Of a stretch of DNA of 64,000 bases, positions 17,111 to 25,904 are shown in pieces. Source of the stretch: DATMBF01 sp035559595 (GTDB taxonomy: Bacteria; Bacteroidota; Ignavibacteria; UBA10030); the NCBI GenBank assembly GCA_035559595.1, contig DATMBF010000006.1, positions 1-64,000 on the forward strand, given 5' to 3'. Under the pieces are notes generated by a model. That model did no database searches. It was given only the letters and a program-made list of their open reading frames with translations, and was not told the origin of the DNA. The position numbers and the translations under genes were made by a program. The number at the start of each line of letters is the position of its first letter. The first letter of the stretch is position 1.

Positions 17111-17866
17111 TCAAATCCTCTCAATGTCGGCTACCTGTACCCATCCCACTTTGCCGTCAGCTAGAGTAATGCGAACCCATTCGCCAACCCGATCTCCCAC
17201 CTTTACCTTCAGTCCTTCGTGAATAACAAATGCGTCCACGCTTTGTGCGTCGGGTGAACTCTTGACGGTCACGGTCGAGGAAAGCACGATTGCTTCGTTC
17301 CGACTCTGCGCTTCAGCAATCTGAACCACGAACAGAACGCCAAACATTCCGGTGAGGACAACAGCAACCGTAGCAACCGTGCGAAGCACTCTCAACCAAC
17401 GGTCGTTCGAGAGGAAAAAGAAAACCGTAAGACTGGCAAAGAGGAGAATCCAGCTTGCGATGAGGAATGTGCGACTCGTTGCAACCGAGACAACCGTCGT
17501 CAGTCCGCGAATCCATCCCATAAAGAATAGTTCCGGCAGGGGCTCAATCCGGTCTACTGTTCTCATATTTGCCAAGGCAAGGTTGTGCTCGATGTCGGGA
17601 TCGCCCGGACTCAAACGCAGAGCCCGCTCGTAAAACAGGATCGCCCGACCGATCTTTCCCGTGCGGTAGTAGGCGTTGCCAAGGTTGTAGCAAAGCTCGG
17701 CGCTTGTAAATCCTTGGCCGACGATGCTTTCATACTCCGCAATTGCCTCCGCGAACCTTCCTTCACGATAGAATTGATTCCCCCGCGCGAAGGCATCCAC
17801 AGGCGTTTGAGCAAGAAGCGGCGACAGAGAGCCGAGCAGGATCAGATTGACAGCGAATATCTTCAT
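17111..17866 (-). CDS. batE: BatE: TPR and SH3-like membrane protein
   Basis: The 251-residue protein has a signal peptide (MKIFAVNLILLGSLSPLLAQ), two TPR motifs (about residues 25-95, with CYNLGNAYYRTGKIGRAI), two hydrophobic helices (about 128-180) and a C-terminal bacterial SH3 domain ending in GKVGWVQVADIERI. That is the usual architecture of BatE, last member of the Bacteroides/Leptospira aerotolerance operon. The molecular role is not established; TPR and SH3 modules suggest periplasmic protein contacts. Its ATG overlaps the batD stop by four bases. Confidence 0.88.
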   Translation of the reverse strand: MKIFAVNLILLGSLSPLLAQTPVDAFARGNQFYREGRFAEAIAEYESIVGQGFTSAELCYNLGNAYYRTGKIGRAILFYERALRLSPGDPDIEHNLALANMRTVDRIEPLPELFFMGWIRGLTTVVSVATSRTFLIASWILLFASLTVFFFLSNDRWLRVLRTVATVAVVLTGMFGVLFVVQIAEAQSRNEAIVLSSTVTVKSSPDAQSVDAFVIHEGLKVKVGDRVGEWVRITLADGKVGWVQVADIERI

Positions 17867-19716
17867 CGTCGTCCGTTGAGCGATCGTTCCAACGATTCGA
17901 TGGCACGTGAGGCAGAATCGAGAAGGTCCTGCCGGGCCGATTGAGTATCGGCTCCTGGCGCAAAACGCGCGAACTCTGCATTTTCGATGCAGGACCGAAC
18001 GTTCTCGATAAGCGTATGATCCACTCCGGCTTGCTTGAGACGTGCAGTTGCCTCGTCGAGTGAAAGCGAAGCGGGGGGAATCTTCAGTTTGTCTCGCAGG
18101 TACCCAAACAGCGCCTTCGCAATCTCGGCATGGTATGTTGCTGTATCCCCCTCATTGAGAACTTTTCGGGCATGCTTCAATCGTTTTGATGCTTCTTTAC
18201 CGGCCTGTTGCGATCGAAGCGACGGCAAGTCTCCGTAGATCTTCTCTATTCTCTTTCGATAGGCAAACGCGGCAAGGAACAGCACCGGCGGAAGGAGAAG
18301 GGCAAGAACGAATCCGCCGCCGAGCAGGGATTCATCCTCTCTCCGCTTCAGATCGCCCAAGGAGAGTTTCAGGAATCGGATATCCTCACCCAGCAGTCTC
18401 ACATCGGCCTTTGCCGACACGACACCTCCAGCGGCAAGTTCCTTCCCGGGCGCAACCGTTACATCGAATCGTGGAGTGCGCAGCGTGACATACTCTCCTT
18501 TTCCGAGATCGAAGTACGTGAAGGAGACCGGCTCGATTCTTCGCTGACCCGCATTCTTCGGGATGAGCAAATACTCCGCAGTCTTCGATCCACGAATAAC
18601 TCCACCATCACGTGAAATGGACTCGGAGAGCTTCGGCTCGTACGCCTCAAAATCCAGCGGCACAGAAAGCGGCGGAAGTGTCAGCAGCTTGACATTGCCC
18701 GTCCCGCTGACAGTCAGTTTATACGTGATGGGGTCACCGGCTTTCACATCTCTCTTATCGACGCCTGCGTTGAGCGTAAACACCCCCACCGCACCTGAAA
18801 ATCCGGCCGGGGGTGAAGGGAGGGGATCGACGTGAATCGTGACGGTGTTCGATGTGAAGGTGTATTCAACTGTTTGAAATCGCTGGAAGAAGGGATCGTT
18901 GAAGAATGAATCGAACGGATCGTTGCTCCGGCGACGTGATTGCGTCTGAACGGCGCAACGGACTTCGAGCGGCGCAATCTTGAGCGATCCTGACTGTGTC
19001 GGAAAGAGCGCGGTGCGCTTGATTGTCGCGACGCGATACTGTTTCCCTTCCCACACTTCAGTATTGACGACGGGCTGACGTGGCTGCTCGATATCTTCCG
19101 CCCAGAATCCCTGATAGGCTGGCGCTTTTGTGATATCGTAGCCGTTCACACTCAGGCGTGTGTACAACTTGTACGTTACCGTAATCTGTTCTCCCTGTCG
19201 CACACGCTGTTTGTTTACAACCGCACGAACGAAAAGATTCTCTTCGAGGTTTTGTGCATCCTGAGGGGTTCCGGGTGATGCCGGCGTTTGCTGTTGAGGT
19301 CGACCCTGCGTTACGCGAATGGCGATCGGTTCTGTCGAGTATTTCTTTCCACGCAACTCAACACTCGCAGCGCCGATTGTGTAATTTCCCGGCTGCCGGG
19401 CATACAGAACGTAGGAATACGTGACGGATCCTGAGAATTGTCCGTTGACGATTTGCATACTCGTGGACTGATGAGGACCGCTCAACACTACGAACTGACC
19501 GAAGTCCGGTGGTTGGAAGTTTCTTGCTCCGCTGACATTCCCGCCTGAGAGTGTGAACGAGACTTCAAACTGCTCCCCCGCTCCGACCTCTGCGCGATCG
19601 GCTGACGCAACAAAGGTGGCATCCTGTGATCGAAGAATCCCAGGAAGGAGGAGGAAGAGGAACAGTCCCACCCTATTCTTCATTTGTCGTTTTTCATTCT
19701 TCATTTTCATCACCAA
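17863..19716 (-). CDS. batD: BatD: oxygen-tolerance periplasmic membrane protein
   Basis: The 617-residue protein has an N-terminal signal sequence, several beta-sandwich domains and a late transmembrane segment (LGGGFVLALLLPPVLFLAAFAYRKR, in parts around residues 483-507) followed by a cytoplasmic helical tail. The opening (VEVGAGEQF-like: AEVGAGEQFEVSFTLSGG) and YSYVLYARQPGNYTIGAAS match BatD/oxygen-tolerance family proteins. The leader MVMKMKNEKRQMKNRVG is encoded by a low-complexity A/T-rich tract, so the methionine at residue 12 may be the actual start. The start overlaps the batB-batC stop, and the end overlaps batE. Confidence 0.88.
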   Translation of the reverse strand: MVMKMKNEKRQMKNRVGLFLFLLLPGILRSQDATFVASADRAEVGAGEQFEVSFTLSGGNVSGARNFQPPDFGQFVVLSGPHQSTSMQIVNGQFSGSVTYSYVLYARQPGNYTIGAASVELRGKKYSTEPIAIRVTQGRPQQQTPASPGTPQDAQNLEENLFVRAVVNKQRVRQGEQITVTYKLYTRLSVNGYDITKAPAYQGFWAEDIEQPRQPVVNTEVWEGKQYRVATIKRTALFPTQSGSLKIAPLEVRCAVQTQSRRRSNDPFDSFFNDPFFQRFQTVEYTFTSNTVTIHVDPLPSPPAGFSGAVGVFTLNAGVDKRDVKAGDPITYKLTVSGTGNVKLLTLPPLSVPLDFEAYEPKLSESISRDGGVIRGSKTAEYLLIPKNAGQRRIEPVSFTYFDLGKGEYVTLRTPRFDVTVAPGKELAAGGVVSAKADVRLLGEDIRFLKLSLGDLKRREDESLLGGGFVLALLLPPVLFLAAFAYRKRIEKIYGDLPSLRSQQAGKEASKRLKHARKVLNEGDTATYHAEIAKALFGYLRDKLKIPPASLSLDEATARLKQAGVDHTLIENVRSCIENAEFARFAPGADTQSARQDLLDSASRAIESLERSLNGRR

Positions 19717-21476
19717 TCCTTCTCCACGCGCACGGGGGCTCCTTCGCGCTTCCGCAACTGCTTTTGGATCTGGCGCTCGTTGTTCTTCAATGCCTCGAGG
19801 ATTCTTTCTGCCTCAGCGATCGGCATCTGGTTCTTCTGTTGAGCTTGTTGCTGCTTCAGTTGGTCCTGTTTTGCCTGTTCCGGTCTCGATTGCGCCTGCT
19901 GTTGTTGCTGGTTCTGTTGATTCGCTTGTTGTTGATCGTTGCTTGCCTGTTGCTCCTTATCACGTTTTTGCTGTTGCTGATCGCGCTCTTGTTGCCGGTT
20001 TTGCTGTTGGTTCTGGTGTTGCTTGGCGAGACGCCGGGCATATTCGAGATTGTAACGAGTCTCCTCATCGTTCGGATTGAGCCTCAGCGCGTGCTTGTAC
20101 GCCTCGATGCTTTCGTTAATCTTGCCCGACTTCAGCAATGTGTTACCAAGATTATGCATGCTCATTGCTTGACGACTAGCCTCGGAAGCGGAGGCCGCGG
20201 CGTTGGCAAATGATCTCGCCGCTTCATCGTACCGTTGCTGTTTGTATGCCGTGTTCCCCAAATTGAATCGCGCCTCGAAGGAAGCAGGGTCTTTTTCGAG
20301 TGCCTTGCGATAAGCAACCTCTGCGTTACTATAATCTTCCTTTTTATAAGCATCGTTCCCTTCAGCGACGTGTGAACGGACGGTCTGGGCATTCAACGCG
20401 AATGGGACGAGAAGCAGTGCGATCCCGGCGGTCAGAACTCGTTTCGGAGAGAAGCGTTGGAGGGAAAGACTCAAACGCATCTTTCGCTCGCCAATCAACA
20501 ACTCAACCAGAAGCAGGATGAGCGCAAGAGCAAGCGGATACTGATATTGATCTTCATATCCGGTTACTTGCATGGTTCCAAATTCGGCTTTTTCCAGAGA
20601 GGCTAACTCATTGAAGATGGCATCGATTTCATCTCCGCCACTTGCCGCACGGTGATAACTTCCACCTGTCGCTGCGGCAATTTGCTGCAGCATGGATTCA
20701 TCCAGCCGCGTGAGGACGATGCTTCCCGCCCGATCCCGCTTGTAATCCACCCGATTACCGTACCCGTCATAGACGGGAATTGGCGCACCCTCCAGCGTTC
20801 CCATGCCCACTGTGTAAACGCGTACACCCATTTCCTTGGCTCTCTGCACCGCTCCAAGAACATCTCCCTCGGTATTTTCGCCATCGCTTACAACCACAAT
20901 CGCTTTTTGAGAAGGGACATCGGTGGGGAATGACTGAAGAGCAAGTTCTATCGCGCTCGCGATCATCGTTCCCGGAACGGGAACAGCATCAACGTCAACG
21001 GCAGAGAGGAACAGATCCGCGGCTGAATAATCTGCCGTCAGCGGAAATTGCACGAACGCCTCACCGGCAAATACAATCAGCCCGACTCGATCTCCCTGGA
21101 GTTTCTTCAGCAATGTTGAGACATCACGCTTGGCCTTCTCGAGCCGGTTGGGACGAATATCTTCTGCCTTCATACTCATGGAAACATCAAGTGCGACGAA
21201 CATATCGATCCCCTCCCGCTTGATCTCCTCAAGCCTCGTTCCTACTTGCGGTCGTGCCGCAGCAAGGATCACCAATGCAAGAGCGGCGAGAAACAGAGAA
21301 GACTTGATCGCGCGTTTGGCTATGCTTAAGTCGGGGATGAGAGCGTGCCACAGTTGCTGATTCACCAGCGCAGAAAGCTTACGTTGCTGAATTCTCTGTA
21401 CGAAGATATGGAACACTGCTCCAACAGGAATCAGCAGAAGCCACCAGAGCAGAGCCGGATTTGCAAACTTCAGCAT
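19710..21476 (-). CDS. BatB-BatC fusion: VWA membrane protein with TPR domain
   Basis: From the ATG at 21476 the protein has 588 residues. The first half is BatB: two hydrophobic segments, then a von Willebrand A domain with the MIDAS motif DVSMS (DxSxS) and GLIVFAGEAF. After another hydrophobic segment (about residues 315-330) and a signal-like stretch (GIALLLVPFALNAQ), three TPR units follow (about 365-470). The Q/N-rich tail ends in a helical, charged segment. In many bacteria BatB and BatC are separate proteins. The ATG shares one base with the batA stop (TAATG), so translation is coupled. Proposed cell-envelope role in oxygen tolerance is from the family. Confidence 0.88.
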   Translation of the reverse strand: MLKFANPALLWWLLLIPVGAVFHIFVQRIQQRKLSALVNQQLWHALIPDLSIAKRAIKSSLFLAALALVILAAARPQVGTRLEEIKREGIDMFVALDVSMSMKAEDIRPNRLEKAKRDVSTLLKKLQGDRVGLIVFAGEAFVQFPLTADYSAADLFLSAVDVDAVPVPGTMIASAIELALQSFPTDVPSQKAIVVVSDGENTEGDVLGAVQRAKEMGVRVYTVGMGTLEGAPIPVYDGYGNRVDYKRDRAGSIVLTRLDESMLQQIAAATGGSYHRAASGGDEIDAIFNELASLEKAEFGTMQVTGYEDQYQYPLALALILLLVELLIGERKMRLSLSLQRFSPKRVLTAGIALLLVPFALNAQTVRSHVAEGNDAYKKEDYSNAEVAYRKALEKDPASFEARFNLGNTAYKQQRYDEAARSFANAAASASEASRQAMSMHNLGNTLLKSGKINESIEAYKHALRLNPNDEETRYNLEYARRLAKQHQNQQQNRQQERDQQQQKRDKEQQASNDQQQANQQNQQQQQAQSRPEQAKQDQLKQQQAQQKNQMPIAEAERILEALKNNERQIQKQLRKREGAPVRVEKDW

Positions 21477-22468
21477 TATGGAATCTTTCGTAAAAGCGTG
21501 TTTCCCAGTCCGAATTCCGCGAGTAGCAAAACACATCCTGCCATCACCCATCCGAAGAAATGTTCGGAGTACCGTTTGTATGCCGTCACTTCGATCTTGG
21601 TTCGTTCGAGCCGGTCGATTTCCTCGTAGATGGCCTTCAGCTTGCGATTATCTGTTGCGCGGAAATACCTTCCGCCAGTCATATCGGCAATCGTCGTGAG
21701 GGTCTTTTCGTCGATTTCAACGGGGACAAGTTGCCTTCGGATTCCGAAGGGCGTTTGGACCGGATACGGAGCCTGGCCTTGTGCGCCAACACCGATCGTG
21801 TAGACGCGAATCCCGTACGTTACCGCAATCTTCGCTGCAGTGATCGGATCGATCTCGCCGCGGTTATTGACTCCATCCGTCAGCAATATAATAACCTTGC
21901 TCTTTGCCTCACTCTCTTTAAGCCGGTTAACGGCGTTGGCCAGAGCCAGCCCGATTGCCGTTCCGTCTGCAATCATTCCGTTCTTCACTTCACGCAACAA
22001 GTTCTTCAGCACCCGATAGTCTGTCGTGAGCGGGCACTGCGTAAAACTTTCAGCAGAGAAGATGACGAGTCCGATGCGGTCGTTCGCGCGGCCATCGATG
22101 AACTCCTCGGCCACTTGTTTTGCTGCAACGAGCCGATTTGGGTTAAAATCTTCCGCCAGCATGCTTCCGGAAATATCGAGCGTGAGAACGATATCGATTC
22201 CTTCCGTCATGATATTCTCACCGCTTGAAACGGATTGAGGGCGTGCCAATCCAATGACGAACATCGCAAGAGCAAGCATGCGCATCCAGAGAGGCAAGGA
22301 ATGGAGCCTTTCTCGCAGCGATCGCGGAGCAACTGCAAACGGCTTGAGCGACGAGTATTGAAGCTCCACCGTCATTGCTGCCTGCTTTCTCCGGCGATAG
22401 AACAACAGGAGCGGAATGAGCACCAGAAGCCAGAGGAACTCAGGATTTGCAAACGAATCACCGAACAT
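21476..22468 (-). CDS. batA: BatA: VWA domain membrane protein
   Basis: The protein has about 330 residues and the standard BatA layout. An N-terminal anchor comes first (FLWLLVLIPLLLFYRRRK), then a second hydrophobic helix (WMRMLALAMFVIGLARPQ), a VWA domain with an intact MIDAS DISGS and LLTDGVNNRGEI, and a C-terminal transmembrane helix. I chose the ATG at 22468 because GAGGAG lies seven bases upstream and the ten residues before it are not family-like. It overlaps the preceding gene by 11 bases. BatA and BatB are paralogous neighbours thought to form a membrane complex. Confidence 0.92.
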   Translation of the reverse strand: MFGDSFANPEFLWLLVLIPLLLFYRRRKQAAMTVELQYSSLKPFAVAPRSLRERLHSLPLWMRMLALAMFVIGLARPQSVSSGENIMTEGIDIVLTLDISGSMLAEDFNPNRLVAAKQVAEEFIDGRANDRIGLVIFSAESFTQCPLTTDYRVLKNLLREVKNGMIADGTAIGLALANAVNRLKESEAKSKVIILLTDGVNNRGEIDPITAAKIAVTYGIRVYTIGVGAQGQAPYPVQTPFGIRRQLVPVEIDEKTLTTIADMTGGRYFRATDNRKLKAIYEEIDRLERTKIEVTAYKRYSEHFFGWVMAGCVLLLAEFGLGNTLLRKIP

Positions 22469-23396
22469 TTGCCGTCTCCTCGACTGATTGTTCCTCAACG
22501 GTCACGCGTGGCATCATTGTTCTAACGATTTCATAGGCGATCTTCAGTTCATTCTCATGTTCTGCGGGCGTTGGCTCGTATTTTGCAAACTTCACCAGAT
22601 CAGCAGTTGTGAAAAACGATTGCAGCTGTTTGAAAAGGTGTTGTGCCTCCGCAATCTTCTTCATGTGTTGCAAAACCTCATCTGAGGTCAATTCCAGCGC
22701 GGGAATGCCGAATCGTCCATCAAAAAATCGCCTGATGATTTCCGTGACTTCAGAATAGTATTCCTTCACCTTTCCTTGCTGCCAAAGTCGCTTGTCTTCC
22801 AGATCGCGAAGCTGGATGAGCGCGAGGGTGTGTGGAGGGATAGGAGGTTTTGCTGCGGTCTCGGGTTGGACAGATTTCCTTCGCTTTCGGAAATAGAAAT
22901 ACGCCAAAACTCCCAAGAGGATCAAGCCAAGAATAATAAGATAAGGCAGATAATCTTCAAAGAGCCACGGGGCATCCAGCGGGGGCTTGATATCCCGAAT
23001 ATCGGCCTGCAAGTCGACTGGAGGCGCAACGATATGGACAAAAACGGAATTGGAGTATGTTCGATGCTGCGTAGTATCGCCTGCGGATCCGTAGGAGGCC
23101 TCGATTGGTGGAATGAACACACTCCCCGTGTCGAATGTGGTCAGTCGGATCATCCACGCATCGGGCTCCAAACGCTCAACGTTGAGGACCTCGAATTGAC
23201 CGAGGCTATCGGTGAGATTCGGCTGAACAGACTCCACTCCAGATGAAGCCGTCACCTTCAGCGTCAAATCAATCCACTCGCCGATCTTAAATGTTGTGGA
23301 ATCGACCGTAGCTGTCACCTTCACTTCCTGAGCGTCAACCTCCAAGACGTTGAGAAGTAAGGCAAACAGAAGAATCATACGCCTTCTCCTCACCAT
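22458..23396 (-). CDS. BatD-like single-pass membrane protein of the Bat operon
   Basis: The 312-residue protein has a signal peptide (ILLFALLLNVLEVDAQE), an extracytoplasmic beta-rich domain (about residues 25-140, with FKIGEWIDLTLKV), one transmembrane helix (YLPYLIILGLILLGVLAYFY, about 148-167) and a cytoplasmic helical domain. The last part resembles the C-terminal region of BatD, and proteins of this kind occupy this slot in Bat operons. It overlaps the DUF58 gene by seven bases and batA by eleven. I know no specific function. Confidence 0.78.
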   Translation of the reverse strand: MVRRRRMILLFALLLNVLEVDAQEVKVTATVDSTTFKIGEWIDLTLKVTASSGVESVQPNLTDSLGQFEVLNVERLEPDAWMIRLTTFDTGSVFIPPIEASYGSAGDTTQHRTYSNSVFVHIVAPPVDLQADIRDIKPPLDAPWLFEDYLPYLIILGLILLGVLAYFYFRKRRKSVQPETAAKPPIPPHTLALIQLRDLEDKRLWQQGKVKEYYSEVTEIIRRFFDGRFGIPALELTSDEVLQHMKKIAEAQHLFKQLQSFFTTADLVKFAKYEPTPAEHENELKIAYEIVRTMMPRVTVEEQSVEETANVR

Positions 23397-24265
23397 CTCC
23401 GCTCCCTCAGTCTGAAGAAATCAACGAGCGGTTTCATGATCGGTTGATCCAATCGGATTTCAATATCATCAAGCTTGGCTTTCACAAACGTCGATTTACG
23501 AGTCTCTTGAGCGGATTGTCTATAGCGTTGCAACGCTTCCCGCAAGCGCCAGTTGGAGGTGTCTATCCACCGCTGCTCGCCTGTTTCAGCATCACGGAGC
23601 GTGACCAAACCGACCTTCGGGAGCTCATTCTCACGCGGATCGAGCAACACAACCCCAATCAGGTCATGCCGTTTCCCGGCGATGCGGAGCGCCGCTTCGT
23701 AGCCGGAATCCATGAAATCGGAAATCAGGAAGACAATCGCACGTTTCTTCTGGATATGGTTCAGATAGTCCAAGGCAGCGCGAAGGTTCGTTCTCTCCTG
23801 CCGCGGCTCGAACGAGAGCAGCTCACGAACGATGCGCAATGTGTGCAAACGACCTTTGTGGGGTGGAATAAACTTCTCGATCCGATCGGTGAAGAGAATT
23901 GCACTGACCTTGTCGTTGTTCTTCATCGCCGAGAAGGCGAGAATCGCACTCAGCTCAACTGCAACATCACGTTTGAGTTGTCGTTGCGAGCCGAAGAACT
24001 GCGAGCCGCTCATATCGACCATCAACATCACCGTCAATTCCCGTTCTTCTTCAAAGATCTTCACAAACGGATGATCGAACCGGGCTGTGACATTCCAATC
24101 GATCGACCGGATGTCGTCTCCGAACTGATACTCGCGCACTTCGGAGAATTCCATCCCGCGCCCCTTGAATACGGAGTGATACTCTCCGGAGAACACCTGG
24201 TTCACCAGTCCGCGCGTGCGAATCTCAAGTTGTCGAACCTTCTTGAGGAGCTCTTTAGTTTCCAT
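23390..24265 (-). CDS. DUF58 (VWA-like) protein of the MoxR-Bat operon
   Basis: The 291-residue cytoplasmic protein starts METKELLKKVRQLEIRTRG and contains the DUF58 signature GRGMEFSEVREYQFGDDIRSIDWN (in parts, about residues 36-59). A von Willebrand A-like domain follows with MVDMSGS and FLISDFMDSG. DUF58 proteins are regular partners of MoxR ATPases, which are thought to remodel or assemble their client complexes. It lies between moxR and the Bat genes on the same strand, separated from moxR by a decayed gene. Confidence 0.93.
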   Translation of the reverse strand: METKELLKKVRQLEIRTRGLVNQVFSGEYHSVFKGRGMEFSEVREYQFGDDIRSIDWNVTARFDHPFVKIFEEERELTVMLMVDMSGSQFFGSQRQLKRDVAVELSAILAFSAMKNNDKVSAILFTDRIEKFIPPHKGRLHTLRIVRELLSFEPRQERTNLRAALDYLNHIQKKRAIVFLISDFMDSGYEAALRIAGKRHDLIGVVLLDPRENELPKVGLVTLRDAETGEQRWIDTSNWRLREALQRYRQSAQETRKSTFVKAKLDDIEIRLDQPIMKPLVDFFRLRERRW

Positions 24266-24295
24266 GGAGTCTTAGCCGGTCAGCGATTAAGGTAC

Positions 24296-24566
24296 TCAAT
24301 TCGTCAGACTCCAGCGCCGGAGCGAAACGATGAAGCGTGAAAGGATCTTCTTCACTTCCGCGACTCTTTCATCAAGAGATTCATATTTTCTTTCGGCAAG
24401 AAGTCCAAGATCTTTTGCCAGTCAAGAACTGATACTCAAGTTCGCTTGCGGATCCCATTGCCACCTGACAGAAGTACGACAACTCCCTGATCTCTCTAAA
24501 GTCCTTCGTAACTCCCTCCATGTTATGATGGTCTTGCGATACCACTACGCTGATATGCTGACTCAC
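24296..24566 (-). pseudogene. Remnant of a four-helix-bundle (S23/IVP) protein
   Basis: Two frames on the minus strand join into one family sequence. The first frame ends with QVAMGSASELEYQFL; after a one-base insertion near 24425 the second continues LAKDLGLLAERKYESL and VAEVKKILSRFI to a stop at 24296. Together these match the C-terminal half of the S23 ribosomal-intervening-sequence/four-helix-bundle family. The usual N-terminal half (about 60 residues) is missing. The gene is therefore both truncated and frameshifted. It lies inside the moxR-DUF58 gap and may be a former insertion. Confidence 0.75.
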
Positions 24567-24580
24567 TGACGATCTGACAT

Positions 24581-25564
24581 CTATGGCACTTCAACCGCAT
24601 TCAATATTTCCTGCACAATTTGTTCGGAGGTAATCTCCTCAGCTTCGGCCTCGTAGGTTACGGCAATGCGATGGCGGAGAACATCCGGGCAGACTGCGCG
24701 GACGTCTTCCGGTATCACGTATCCCCTTCGTTTGATGAAGGCGTGGGCTTTGGAGGCAAGGGCGAGATTGATTGAGGCGCGGGGCGAGGCGCCATAGCCA
24801 ATCAGCGGCGTAAGCTTATCGAGTTTGAATTCTTTTGGTTGGCGCGTCGCAAAGACGATGTCGAGAATGTAGCGCTCGATCTTTTCGTCCATATAGACAT
24901 GGCGCACGGCATCGCGCGCGGCAAGGATGGCTTTGGGGGAAACCACAGGCTTGACCTCTTTTGGTGTGCCATTCACATTCTGTCGCATGATCGCCAACTC
25001 TTCATCGCGTTGAGGATACCCGATCTTTACTTTGAGCATGAAACGGTCAACCTGTGCCTCGGGCAGCGGATACGTTCCCTCCTGTTCAATCGGATTTTGT
25101 GTTGCCAGAACGAGGAACGGCTCATCGAGCTTGTAGGTCTCCTCGCCGATCGTTACCTGTCGCTCTTGCATTGCTTCGAGCAGTGCGCTTTGGACTTTTG
25201 CCGGCGCCCGGTTGATTTCGTCGGCAAGGATGAAATTTGCAAAGATGGGTCCTTTCCGAGTAAAGAACTTCCCATCTTTTTGATTATAGATCATCGTGCC
25301 GATAAGGTCGGCGGGAAGAAGATCAGGAGTAAATTGGATACGCTGAAACTTTGCTTGAATCGCCTGGGCAAGGGTTTTGATAGTCAGAGTCTTCGCCAGA
25401 CCCGGAACACCTTCGAGCAAGATGTGTCCGTTGCAGAGCAACCCGATAAGCAACCGGTCGATCATCTGCTTCTGTCCGACGATGACTGTCGCAATTTCCG
25501 ACTGAAGCGTATCGACAAAAGCGCTTTCGCGCTGAATCATTTCATTGATGGTTTTGATATCCAC
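24581..25564 (-). CDS. MoxR family AAA+ ATPase
   Basis: The protein has 327 residues from a GTG at 25564, chosen because AAGGAG stands six bases upstream and the family begins about here (MIQRESAFVDTLQ). Walker A is GVPGLAKT (about residues 47-54), Walker B is FILADEINR, and sensor 1 is in LATQNPIEQEGTYPLPEAQ. MoxR proteins are chaperone-like ATPases acting with VWA-domain partners. Here the DUF58 and Bat proteins encoded next are the likely partners. A longer open frame to 25747 reads into non-coding sequence rich in short repeats and is not used. Confidence 0.94.
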   Translation of the reverse strand: MDIKTINEMIQRESAFVDTLQSEIATVIVGQKQMIDRLLIGLLCNGHILLEGVPGLAKTLTIKTLAQAIQAKFQRIQFTPDLLPADLIGTMIYNQKDGKFFTRKGPIFANFILADEINRAPAKVQSALLEAMQERQVTIGEETYKLDEPFLVLATQNPIEQEGTYPLPEAQVDRFMLKVKIGYPQRDEELAIMRQNVNGTPKEVKPVVSPKAILAARDAVRHVYMDEKIERYILDIVFATRQPKEFKLDKLTPLIGYGASPRASINLALASKAHAFIKRRGYVIPEDVRAVCPDVLRHRIAVTYEAEAEEITSEQIVQEILNAVEVP

Positions 25565-25779
25565 AGGGTTCTCCTTAGGTAATTCGGGAATAAGCAACTC
25601 GTTGGACGCATGGGCGAATCGTTCAGTTCCCTTCGCGAGAAAACAAATCGAGCCACCCGAATGAGCGGCCCGGAAGAGAATGGTTGAATTGTGGAATTGG
25701 GGGAATACAGAAAAACACAGGACAAGGGGAAATCGAAACAATCCCACAATTTCCCGATTCCCTATTCACGCGTTTGTTG

Positions 25780-25851
<72 letters not shown>

Positions 25852-25904
25852 AATTCACCGGCGCAGGAATATACCCAAAATCTCGAGGACGTTCAAGCAC
25901 CGGA

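Noticed and set aside
25565..25747. Upstream extension of MoxR
   Set aside because: The extra 61 residues read through repeat-like intergenic DNA, and the GTG at 25564 has a clear AAGGAG site.
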